Positions 17,837-26,590 of a stretch of 64,000 nucleotides of DNA are shown in pieces. Position 1 is the first letter of the stretch. Each line of letters begins with the position of its first letter. A model generated the notes under the pieces. It was not told where the DNA came from, did no database searches, and saw nothing but the letters and a program-made list of their open reading frames with translations. Both the position numbers and the translations under genes were made by a program. The stretch is taken from positions 8,718 through 72,717 of the forward strand of contig DIWS01000014.1 of NCBI GenBank assembly GCA_002423585.1, given 5' to 3'. This DNA comes from Actinobacteria bacterium UBA6100. GTDB lineage: Bacteria > Actinomycetota > Coriobacteriia > Anaerosomatales > Anaerosomataceae.

Positions 17837-18299
17837 CGATGTAGACCGAGGCCTTCACGTAGTCGCCCTGCAGGTCGTTGCCAGCATCCGCCGGAAGCGT
17901 GATCGCATAGGTGATCGTGGCGCTGCCGCCGGGGCCTACCCTGACGGACGCGGTCCTCATCGCCGAGAGCGGGCCCTGGTAGAGCTCGACTCCGCTCGAA
18001 GTGGCGCGGCACTGCAACGCATTCCAGAAATCGGTGATCCCCGCCTTCTTCGACGCGGTGGTCACCGCGTCGAACCCCAGCGTGCCGGTGTTGCGCACCT
18101 CGATCGTCTTGCTGATCGTCTCGCCGGGCGCAAGCGCGTCGATGGCGAGCGGAGCCGACGTCGGCTCGGCCGAGATGGCCACGGTCCCGGCGGTGATGAC
18201 GCTGTCCTTCACTTCCGTCTGAGCGGTGAAGTAGGCGCGCGCGCCGCCCACCGACAGCACGGCCGCGATGATGCCTGCATAGACAAGCAGTCGCTTCAT
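17817..18299 (-). CDS. TasA/camelysin-like secreted protein
   Basis: A 160-residue protein with a SipW-type signal peptide: MKRLL, a hydrophobic stretch (about residues 5-22), then AYFTAQTE and ITAGTVAI, close to the AaFtD-x-ftaGtl pattern at the N-terminus of TasA-like proteins. The mature part is beta-rich and resembles TasA/CalY fibre proteins, for which assembly into extracellular fibres is known in Bacillus. The ATG at 18299 follows GGAGGAGAC. There is no TapA homologue next to it, so this is a minimal two-gene unit. Confidence 0.8.
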   Translation of the reverse strand: MKRLLVYAGIIAAVLSVGGARAYFTAQTEVKDSVITAGTVAISAEPTSAPLAIDALAPGETISKTIEVRNTGTLGFDAVTTASKKAGITDFWNALQCRATSSGVELYQGPLSAMRTASVRVGPGGSATITYAITLPADAGNDLQGDYVKASVYIDAEQSR

Positions 18300-18454
18300 G
18301 TCTCCTCCTCCTGTGATGCCGCCGAGGGAGGACGGCTGTCTGCAGTGATGCGGGGCCCCGCGAAGGACAGCATGCACCTCGACACATAGCCGGATCTGTG
18401 GCAGAGGTAAGCCGGACTTCAAACAACCTATCGGCCACCGTCTCGCGAACGCAC

Positions 18455-18480
18455 GAAGGCCCCGCTTGCGCGGGGCCTTC
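18455..18480. terminator. Terminator after rplT
   Basis: An 11-bp perfect GC-rich stem (18455-18465 with 18470-18480) and a 4-base loop, 23 bases beyond the rplT stop on the minus strand. The tail is not T-rich. Confidence 0.7.
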
Positions 18481-18502
18481 GAATGAGCGTATGAGTCTGC
18501 CT

Positions 18503-18862
<360 letters not shown>

Positions 18863-18899
18863 CTTCGATCACTCCTTGAAGGAATCTGCGAGCGTCGGA

Positions 18900-19097
18900 C
18901 TAGCCGATGCCCAGCTGCTTCTTGATGACGTTGGTATCCGCGGCGTCGACGAGTCCGTCGTGGCGGAAGTTGCGCTTACGCTTCGGGCTCTTCTTCTCCA
19001 GGATGTGGCTCTTGAAGGCCTTGGCGCGCTTGATCTTGCCGGTACCGGTGAGCTTGAACCGCTTCGCGGTACCCTTGTGGGTCTTCTGCTTGGGCAT
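18900..19097 (-). CDS. rpmI: 50S ribosomal protein L35
   Basis: A 65-residue basic ribosomal protein beginning MPKQKTHKGTAKRFK, the family's hallmark. The ATG at 19097 is chosen over an upstream ATG at 19154, which lies in the end of infC. It sits between infC and rplT. Confidence 0.97.
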   Translation of the reverse strand: MPKQKTHKGTAKRFKLTGTGKIKRAKAFKSHILEKKSPKRKRNFRHDGLVDAADTNVIKKQLGIG

Positions 19098-19107
19098 CGT
19101 GTCTCTC

Positions 19108-19698
<591 letters not shown>

Positions 19699-19741
19699 AG
19701 CGTCACCTCCGGTGTACGGGGGCTCCCGTAAGCCCCTTGAA

Positions 19742-19776
19742 TCAAGAAACGTCCCGCGGCGCTGCCGTCGGGACGT
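19742..19776 (-). terminator. Attenuator-like hairpin in the infC leader
   Basis: On the minus strand ACGTCCCGacGGC..GCCgcGGGACGT forms a stable hairpin followed by TTTCTTGATTC, about 45 bases before the infC start and 140 bases after the promoter. A second hairpin (gggacc..ggtccc, about 19854-19886) lies upstream. This looks like a transcription attenuation leader for IF3/L35/L20. Confidence 0.65.
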
Positions 19777-19917
19777 CTGAGGTGAACGCGACGCGGATGC
19801 GCCCGTTCGCTTCTTCTGACCAGACAGCTGCACTCATGTGCGCCGGCGGGTGGGGACCGATCTCGACCCTACGAGGGTGGGGTCCCTCTTCATCTATGTG
19901 CGGTTGTAAGCCTGCCG

Positions 19918-19946
19918 AGTATAGCGACCGAACGACCGGGTGTCTA
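19918..19946 (-). promoter_or_regulatory. Promoter of infC-rpmI-rplT
   Basis: On the minus strand TAGACA (19946-19941) and TATACT (19923-19918) are 17 bases apart. The start point would leave a structured leader of about 210 bases before infC, overlapping the end of the pseudokinase gene. Confidence 0.75.
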
Positions 19947-19947
19947 C

Positions 19948-20577
19948 CTACCAGCGGCCCTTGCCGCCGGGCCCGCCCTCGAGGTCTTCGAGTGTCGGTT
20001 CGGCATCCGCGAATTCCTCGGCAGCGCCTTCGTCGCCCTCGGGGATACCCTCCGGCACCGCCCATCTGAGAGTGGGACTCGCGAGCGCGAGGTCGGACTC
20101 TCCCCGAAGCGCCGCCCTGAAGGTGAGCGCATCACCGAAACGCCCTGTGAGGTTCTTCTGGACTGCGATGGTGAGCGTGCGGCGGACCCGGTCGGTGAGG
20201 TTCGGCAGGAACGCGTGCGGATCGAGCGGATCTTCGCCCGCCGAATACGGCAGCACGCCCATGAGCATCCGGTACGCGAGCACGCCGAGCGCGTAGACGT
20301 CCGCCCGCACATCCGCCGGCTTGCCGTCGAGCTGCTGCGGCGAGAGATACGCCCCGGCCTCGGCGTATGACACGGCCCCGGCCGCAGGCAGCAGTACGAC
20401 CCGTCCGGGACCGGCGATGAGCACCCGCGCGGGGTTGATCGCACCGTCGGCGACACCATCCCGATGGTCAGCGCCCACACGCTCCAGAAGCGCATCGAGC
20501 AGCGCCAGGCCCTCCCCGAGCGGCAACGGCCCGTTCTCGTCCAGGTACTGCCCGAGCGTGACACCGTTCTCGATCAC
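19948..20577 (-). CDS. Pseudokinase-like protein (degenerate Ser/Thr kinase C-lobe)
   Basis: A 209-residue protein resembling only the C-lobe of bacterial serine/threonine kinases. YLSPQQLDGKPADVRADVYALGVLAYRML (residues 78-105 region) matches kinase subdomains VIII-IX, including the structural Asp and the LG motif. The catalytic loop position reads GAINPARVLI where HRDIKPENILI is expected, and the DFG position reads PAA. The N-lobe, with glycine loop and lysine, is absent. It is therefore unlikely to phosphorylate. It starts with GTG 16 bases after the histidine kinase stop, so it may be an accessory to that kinase. Confidence 0.7.
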   Translation of the reverse strand: MIENGVTLGQYLDENGPLPLGEGLALLDALLERVGADHRDGVADGAINPARVLIAGPGRVVLLPAAGAVSYAEAGAYLSPQQLDGKPADVRADVYALGVLAYRMLMGVLPYSAGEDPLDPHAFLPNLTDRVRRTLTIAVQKNLTGRFGDALTFRAALRGESDLALASPTLRWAVPEGIPEGDEGAAEEFADAEPTLEDLEGGPGGKGRW

Positions 20578-20593
20578 TGTGGCGCCCCTCTCA

Positions 20594-22735
20594 TCACGAT
20601 CCCGCGGCGTCCGGCGGAACCTGATCCGGCAGGATGAAGGTGAATGTGGATCCGACCCCTAGCTCACTGGCGGCCTCGATCCGTCCGCCGAGACACTCGG
20701 CGAGGCGCATCGAGATGTTGAGCCCGAGACCGGTGCCGCCGGCCTCCTCGTGTGCATGGAACCTCGAGAAACGGTCGAACGCCCGACTCAACTGGTCCGC
20801 GCTCAGCCCCGGCCCGGTGTCGCGGACCTCGAACCGGACCTGTTCGCCGTCACGAGTCACCGAAAGACGCACTTCGCCCTCGGTCGTGTATTTCAGTGCA
20901 TTGCCCACGAGGTTCCACAGGATCTGCTCGACTAGGTGTGGGTCCGTCGTCGCAACCACATCGCGCCCGACGTCCAGAACCAGCGCCAGGTCGCGTTCCT
21001 CGGCTGCGCCCTGCATCGATTCGATCACGTACGATGCGATGTCAACGGCGTCGACCCTTGTCGACTCGACCTCCACCTGACCAGCCTCGATCCGGGAGAG
21101 ATCGAGTACCTGGTTCACGAGCACGAGGAGGTGCCTGCCGGAACGCTCCACCATCGCGATCTGCCGGTGTTGCTCCTCGTTGAGCGGCCCGGGAAGCTCC
21201 TCCCCCAGCAGATGCGCGAATCCGATCACCGAGTTGAGCGGCGTACGCAACTCGTGACTCATGCTGGCGAGGAACTCGTCCTTCGCGCGCGTCGCGGTCT
21301 CCAGATGTGCCATCGCCTCGCGGAGGTCGGCTGTCTGCGCAGCGACCAGGCTCTCGAGGTTCTTCTGCTGCTCCTGGAGCGCATGCTCCGCGTCGGCCCG
21401 CGTCGTCACGTCATGGATGATCGTGTATATCAGCGTCCGATCCCCGAACTCCAGCGGAGTGGAATACACCTCCACCGCTCGATGCTCACCGTCGGCGCGG
21501 CGATGCCAGTACGAGCCACACTGCCGGTGACCGCTCACCGTGGCATCGATCTCATCGGCGATCACGTCGTCGGAGTCGTCGGTGAGATCGACCACAGCCA
21601 TCGTCACGAGCTTCTCGACGGGATACCCGTAGAATGTCGCGGCCGCTACGTTCGCCTCAATGATACGAGCTCCCTTGGGCTCCACCAGCAGCATGGGTTG
21701 CTCGCTGCTGTGGAAGAGCGTCCGGTAGCGCGCCTCGCTCTCGGCCAGCCTCCGCTCTGCGGTCATCCGCTCGGTGACATCATGCACGATCGAGTACAGG
21801 AGCTCCCGATCCGGGGTGATCACGGGCCCGGAGAACACCTCGACGTCCCGGATGTCTCCGGACGCCAGACGGTGTTTGAAGAGGAAGTAATAGCGGCCGC
21901 GCTCCCTGGCCAGAGCCATCTCCCGGGCGATCTCGTCCGGGCCAAGCGTGTTGATGTCGCTGAGGTGCATGCCGGTCAGCTGATCGCGACTCCATCCGTA
22001 GAACTCCTCGGCAGACCGGTTGGCGTCCACCACCTCGGCTGTGACGGGATCGATGACGAGCATCACCGACGCGCTGTTCTCGAACAGCGTCCGGTAGCGC
22101 GCCTCGCTGTCGGAGAGGAGCCGCTTCGTGCGTTCGAAGTACGCCACCAGGACGCACAGCGCCACAGAGAGCGCGAGGGCCGCCGCGACCATGAAACCGG
22201 CCGCTGCGGCATCCGGCACGCCGCGGAGCAACGGATAGTCGAGCGCGTGGAGCCCCCACAGCAAGAAGCCCACCGCCGCGATGGACGCCCAGCGTCCACC
22301 CCGGTCGCGATAGCGCCACCAGGCGTAGCCTGTGGCGATCCTGGCGATGCCTTGGATGAGGTATGCGGGGATCGCGACCAGGGTCGCCGTAAGGCCGAGC
22401 ATCTGAGCCGCGACCGTGACCGCGAGCGCGGCCAGACCCGAGATGCCGAGCAGGCGCACCCGTGGCGGTCGCCCGAGGAAGCTGGCTGTGCCGGCGAGCA
22501 TGAGCATCGCGTACGCGATACCCATCGCCGCAGCGAGCAGTCCGAGGAGGGTCGCACCATCCGGCAGCAGCGCCACGCCCAGGTCGAGCACGAGCCGCAC
22601 CGTGTAGAGCACCCAACCCGCCGCCCACAACTGCAGACAGCGCTCGCGCTCCGTATGTGCAAGGTACGCGAACACGGAGGCGACCACGATGCTGCCGGTC
22701 ATCGACGCCAGAATCGCCGGCACGAGCCAATCCAT
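20594..22735 (-). CDS. Membrane PAS-domain sensor histidine kinase
   Basis: A 713-residue hybrid of membrane and cytoplasmic sensing. Residues 1-200 hold about six or seven transmembrane helices without a large extracellular domain. Two PAS domains follow (about 208-325 and 332-450, each starting SEARYRTLF), then a coiled linker, HisKA with His494 in SMSHELRTPLN, and an HATPase (about 600-705) with NLVGNALKY, DTGPGLS and GTGLGLN boxes. No response regulator is adjacent; a pseudokinase gene is co-transcribed downstream. The ATG at 22735 is used; upstream codons in frame look random. Confidence 0.88.
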   Translation of the reverse strand: MDWLVPAILASMTGSIVVASVFAYLAHTERERCLQLWAAGWVLYTVRLVLDLGVALLPDGATLLGLLAAAMGIAYAMLMLAGTASFLGRPPRVRLLGISGLAALAVTVAAQMLGLTATLVAIPAYLIQGIARIATGYAWWRYRDRGGRWASIAAVGFLLWGLHALDYPLLRGVPDAAAAGFMVAAALALSVALCVLVAYFERTKRLLSDSEARYRTLFENSASVMLVIDPVTAEVVDANRSAEEFYGWSRDQLTGMHLSDINTLGPDEIAREMALARERGRYYFLFKHRLASGDIRDVEVFSGPVITPDRELLYSIVHDVTERMTAERRLAESEARYRTLFHSSEQPMLLVEPKGARIIEANVAAATFYGYPVEKLVTMAVVDLTDDSDDVIADEIDATVSGHRQCGSYWHRRADGEHRAVEVYSTPLEFGDRTLIYTIIHDVTTRADAEHALQEQQKNLESLVAAQTADLREAMAHLETATRAKDEFLASMSHELRTPLNSVIGFAHLLGEELPGPLNEEQHRQIAMVERSGRHLLVLVNQVLDLSRIEAGQVEVESTRVDAVDIASYVIESMQGAAEERDLALVLDVGRDVVATTDPHLVEQILWNLVGNALKYTTEGEVRLSVTRDGEQVRFEVRDTGPGLSADQLSRAFDRFSRFHAHEEAGGTGLGLNISMRLAECLGGRIEAASELGVGSTFTFILPDQVPPDAAGS

Positions 22736-22766
22736 GCGCCCTCCGATCCCGGAGTCGGACGGGACC

Positions 22767-24683
22767 CTACGGTCGCTCGCTCGCCACCCGGGCGGCGAAC
22801 GCCTCGAGCGCCATCGCGCCGAGATCGCCGGCGGTGCGCTCACGCACGCCTACAGTGTCGGTGTCTATCTCTTTATCCCCCACCACGAGCATGTACGGCA
22901 CCTTCTGCTGCTGTGCCTTGGCGATCTTCACGCGCATGGGCTCGTTCTCGGCGTACACCTCGGCGCGCACGCCCGCCTTGTTGAGCCGCTTCGCCACGAC
23001 GTCACAGTGCTCGAGATGGCGGTCGGCGATCGGGATGATGACCGCCTGGATGGGCGCAAGCCACGTGGGGAACGCGCCGGCCGTGTGCTCGATCAGGATG
23101 CCGAGGAATCGCTCCATCGAGCCGAAGATGGCCCTGTGCAGCATGAACGGCTGCTCGTCGGTGTTCCCTGCGGTGCGATACGTGATGTCGAAGCGCTCCG
23201 GATTGTTGAAGTCGACCTGGATGGTGGAGAGCTGCCAGATCCGACCGATGGCGTCCTTGACCTTGATGTCGATCTTGGGACCGTAGAACGCGCCATCACC
23301 CTCGTTGATCTGGTACGGCAGCCCCCACTCCTCGAGTGCGGTCATGAGTGCTTTGGTGGCCAGATCCCAGTCCTCGTCCCGGCCCACCGACTTCTCAGGT
23401 CGGGTCGAGACCTCGGCGGTGTACTCGAAGTCGAAGGTGTCCATGATGAACTTGACGATGTCGAGCATGGCCTTGACCTCGGGGACGATCTGCTCCCCGG
23501 TGCAGAAGATGTGCGCATCGTCCTGCGTGAAGCCGCGGGCGCGCATGAGTCCGTGCACGACGCCACTCTTCTCATGGCGATACACGGTACCGAACTCGAA
23601 GAGGCGCATCGGCAGGTCGCGGTACGAGCGCATGTCCGCGCGGTACACGAGCAGCGCGCCGGGGCAGTTCATCGGCTTCACCGCATAGTCGGTGGGCTCC
23701 TTGCCCTCCCCTTCGTCGATCTGGAAGGGGTACATGTTCTCCTTGTAGTAGTCCCAGTGACCGCTCGTCTTCCAGACGTCGGCCTTGTATATGTGCGGTG
23801 TGCGGATCTCCTGGTAGCCGCGCTCGTACAGGTCCGCCGAGAGCCACTCGATGAGTTCGTGCAGCACCCGCGCGCCCTTGGGGTGGTAGAGCACGAGGCC
23901 ACTCCCGGCGAGCTCGTCGAAGTGGAACAGGTCGAGCTCGCGGCCGAGCTTGCGGTGGTCGCGCTTCTCGGCCTCCTCGAGGCGGGTCAGATACGTCTGC
24001 AGATCCTTCTCGGAGAACCATGCGGTGCCGTATATGCGCTGCAGCATCGGCCGAGTGGAGTCGCCGCGCCAGTACGCTCCCGCGACCTTCATGAGCTTGA
24101 ACGCCTTGATCCAGCCGGTATGGGGCACGTGCGGGCCGCGGCACAGGTCCGTGAAGATGCCCGAGGTGTATGCCGAGAGCTCCTCGGCGTCGGGCAGGTC
24201 AGCGATGAGTTCGAGCTTGTACGGCTGACCGTCGAAGACGCGCTCCGCCTCGAGCTTGTCGAGCACCATGCGCTCGAAGGGTTGTTCCTCGGCCACGATC
24301 GCACGCATCCGCTCCTCGATGGCTCCGAGGTCCTCGGGCGTGAACGTCCGGTCTATCTCGATGTCGTAGTAGAAGCCGTCCTCGATCGCGGGGCCGATAC
24401 CGAACTTCGCGAGCGGGAAGAGCTGCTTGATCGCCTCGGCCATGACGTGCGCCGCCGAGTGACGGAGCAGCTCGAGGGCCTCAGGGCTGCGCTCGGTGAT
24501 GATCTCGATGCGGGCACCGTCGGTGGCGACCGTCCGGATATCGACCATGCGGCCGTCGATCCGGCCCGCGAGCGCGGCGGCGGCCAGACGTACGCCGATC
24601 CTTTCGGCGACGTCGAGCACCGTGGCGCCTTCGGGTGCCGTGAGCGGAGTGCCGTCCGGAAGGGTGACGGAGATATCAGGCAT
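22767..24683 (-). CDS. thrS: Threonine-tRNA ligase
   Basis: 638 residues. A TGS domain (about 1-62), the editing domain with HSAAHVMAEAIKQ (about 75), and a class II catalytic core with MNCPG (zinc Cys), RARGFTQDDAH (motif 2 area) and the C-terminal anticodon domain (VIIPIADRH). The ATG at 24683 has AAAGGA in front. It lies downstream of a zinc-ribbon membrane protein gene, separated by a hairpin terminator. Confidence 0.96.
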   Translation of the reverse strand: MPDISVTLPDGTPLTAPEGATVLDVAERIGVRLAAAALAGRIDGRMVDIRTVATDGARIEIITERSPEALELLRHSAAHVMAEAIKQLFPLAKFGIGPAIEDGFYYDIEIDRTFTPEDLGAIEERMRAIVAEEQPFERMVLDKLEAERVFDGQPYKLELIADLPDAEELSAYTSGIFTDLCRGPHVPHTGWIKAFKLMKVAGAYWRGDSTRPMLQRIYGTAWFSEKDLQTYLTRLEEAEKRDHRKLGRELDLFHFDELAGSGLVLYHPKGARVLHELIEWLSADLYERGYQEIRTPHIYKADVWKTSGHWDYYKENMYPFQIDEGEGKEPTDYAVKPMNCPGALLVYRADMRSYRDLPMRLFEFGTVYRHEKSGVVHGLMRARGFTQDDAHIFCTGEQIVPEVKAMLDIVKFIMDTFDFEYTAEVSTRPEKSVGRDEDWDLATKALMTALEEWGLPYQINEGDGAFYGPKIDIKVKDAIGRIWQLSTIQVDFNNPERFDITYRTAGNTDEQPFMLHRAIFGSMERFLGILIEHTAGAFPTWLAPIQAVIIPIADRHLEHCDVVAKRLNKAGVRAEVYAENEPMRVKIAKAQQQKVPYMLVVGDKEIDTDTVGVRERTAGDLGAMALEAFAARVASERP

Positions 24684-24704
24684 GGTGCGCTGGTCCTTTC
24701 TAAA

Positions 24705-24731
24705 AGACCGAAGGCCCGCTTGCGCGGGCCC
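24705..24731 (-). terminator. Terminator between the zinc-ribbon gene and thrS
   Basis: The minus strand shows GGCCCGC, a short loop and GCGGGCC (24730-24713), followed by TTCGGTCTTTTA. It lies only a few bases after the stop of the upstream gene and 22 bases before the thrS start. It could terminate fully or act as an attenuator for thrS. Confidence 0.7.
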
Positions 24732-24737
24732 GTGGTG

Positions 24738-25184
24738 TCACTGCTTGGTCTTGCAGTACGGGCAGACCTGCCAGTCGAGCTTCAGCGGCTTGTTGCAGCT
24801 GATGCACTCCTTGCGGAGCTTCTTCATGCACGACGGACAGATCAGGAAGTCGGGTTCCACCGGCTTGAAGCATGCAGGGCACGTGGCCGCCTCGCGCTGC
24901 AACTCGGCCTCACGGGCCCGGATCTCGAGCTCGCGCTCGCGAGCGTCGTCTGCGTACTCCGGGGGACGGACGACCATGTAGATCATCCAACCGAAGACGT
25001 TGAACAGTAAGACGACGAGCGCCCAGAACCAGGGCATCGCACCGCGCCGCTCGGCATCACGCCACGTCCAGAAGATGAGCGCCACCGAGAAGACCACGAA
25101 AAAGAGCATGCACAGGTTCGTGGCGAGACTCACCGCAGGACTGTTGAGGATCGGGTCGAGTATCTCGCCGAACAAGTCGTTCAT
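24738..25184 (-). CDS. Membrane protein with C-terminal double zinc ribbon
   Basis: A 148-residue protein, not assigned to a characterised family. Two predicted transmembrane segments (about residues 20-41 and 52-74) are followed by a charged helix rich in Glu/Arg (about 80-100). Four CxxC knuckles follow (CPAC, CPSC, CISC, CPYC), enough for two zinc sites. The first half resembles the phospholipase-D-nuclease N-terminal-like membrane module. The ATG at 25184 follows GGAAGGGGACGGA. Role unknown. Confidence 0.8.
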   Translation of the reverse strand: MNDLFGEILDPILNSPAVSLATNLCMLFFVVFSVALIFWTWRDAERRGAMPWFWALVVLLFNVFGWMIYMVVRPPEYADDARERELEIRAREAELQREAATCPACFKPVEPDFLICPSCMKKLRKECISCNKPLKLDWQVCPYCKTKQ

Positions 25185-25287
25185 TCCGTCCCCTTCCGGG
25201 AATATGGACACACGCCTGATGCCCCCCTGAGTACAGGCGATGTCGAAGAGACTACCGGGATTCTAGCAGAAGAACGCCTTCGAACCT

Positions 25288-26589
25288 CTACTGCACGAAG
25301 AGCGCCCGCACGGCACCCGCCGTGTAGAGACTCCCCGTGACCACCACCCCTGCTCCGGCACGCTCCGCAGCGGCGAGCGCCCTGCCGATGTCCGGCTCCA
25401 CGACAGGCGGTTCGCCGGTCTCCGCCTCGACGACCGCGGCGAGCGCACCGGCCGACATGCACCGCGGCGAACCGTTCTCGGTCACCACGAACGATCTCGC
25501 ACAGGGAGTGAGTGCACGCACGATGCCCCCGGCGTCCTTGTCCGCCAGGATCGCCAGTACGATCACCGGCGGCTCGCCGCCGAAGGCCTCGGCGATCGCG
25601 GTGGCGAGCATCCCGGCGGCCTGTGGATTGTGCGCGCCGTCGATGACGAGCGGCGGGTCCTTGCGGAGCAGCTCGAACCGGCCCGGGAGGCGCAGTATCT
25701 TGGCCACCTGCTCGCCGGCATCCGACTCGCCCACCTCCCACAGCGCGACGCCCACCGCGGTCATCGCGGTGGCGATGTTCGGAGCCTGATACGAGGGGGC
25801 GCGGAGCGTCGCGCGGCGCGTGTGCACCCCGCACAGGTCCACATCGACCGTGAGCGTCCCTCCGGGCGTGCGGGGGCGCCGCACGATCCGCCAGGTCACG
25901 TCGGGGTCGTGCCCGACGCCCACCCGTGCCACATACGGACTCGTCATCTCGACCGCGCGGTTCTCGAAGATGTGCTCCACACCCTCGCACCCGGGCCCGA
26001 TGACCACGACCGAATCGCGCTTGATGATGTGCGACTTGTCGACCGCGATCTCCTCACGGGTCGTACCGAGGCGATCGGTGTGATCGAGCCCCACGCCGGT
26101 GATCACAGCCACTGCAGGATCGACCACACTCGTGGCATCCCACCGCCCACCCATCCCCACCTCGAGCACGGCCCACTCCACCCCACGGGTCCTGAAGAGC
26201 CAGAACGCCGCAGCGGTGAGCAGCTCGAACTCGGTGAATTCCCTGCCGAGCGCTTCGGCCGCGGTGAACACCTCGCTGAGTGCCCGGGCCAGCTCCTCTT
26301 CACCGACCGGCGTGCCGTCGATCTCAAAGCGCTCCGTGTACGAGATGAGGTGAGGGCTCGTATAGCAGCCAGCGGTGTGGCCCATCGCGTTCAGCCCGGC
26401 CCCGATCATCCGCACCACGGATGTCTTGCCGTTGGTTCCGGTCACCTGTATGCAGCGGAAGGCCCTCTGCGGCGAGCCGAGCGCGTTCGTGAGCGTCCGG
26501 ATGCCCTCGAGCGAGGGGTTGATACCGAATCGCAACGCTTGGCCCAGTCGCTCGATCGCCTGCTCGTACGTGAGAGTGGCGGCCGCCAT
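25288..26589 (-). CDS. folC: Folylpolyglutamate synthase/dihydrofolate synthase
   Basis: A 433-residue Mur-ligase-like enzyme that adds glutamate to folates. The P-loop TGTNGKTSVV (about residue 49), SPHLISYTERF, VLEVGMGGRWDATSV and DGAHNPQA are intact. The ATG at 26589 starts 2 bases after the valS stop. The valS-folC order is common in Gram-positive bacteria. Confidence 0.95.
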   Translation of the reverse strand: MAAATLTYEQAIERLGQALRFGINPSLEGIRTLTNALGSPQRAFRCIQVTGTNGKTSVVRMIGAGLNAMGHTAGCYTSPHLISYTERFEIDGTPVGEEELARALSEVFTAAEALGREFTEFELLTAAAFWLFRTRGVEWAVLEVGMGGRWDATSVVDPAVAVITGVGLDHTDRLGTTREEIAVDKSHIIKRDSVVVIGPGCEGVEHIFENRAVEMTSPYVARVGVGHDPDVTWRIVRRPRTPGGTLTVDVDLCGVHTRRATLRAPSYQAPNIATAMTAVGVALWEVGESDAGEQVAKILRLPGRFELLRKDPPLVIDGAHNPQAAGMLATAIAEAFGGEPPVIVLAILADKDAGGIVRALTPCARSFVVTENGSPRCMSAGALAAVVEAETGEPPVVEPDIGRALAAAERAGAGVVVTGSLYTAGAVRALFVQ

Positions 26590-26590
26590 C

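Noticed and set aside
19948..20577. Active serine/threonine protein kinase
   Set aside because: The N-lobe lysine, catalytic Asp and DFG are all missing, so an active enzyme cannot be supported.
20936..25010. Very long plus-strand open frames opposite the histidine kinase and thrS
   Set aside because: They are antisense shadows caused by high GC at third positions; the minus-strand genes have clear domains.
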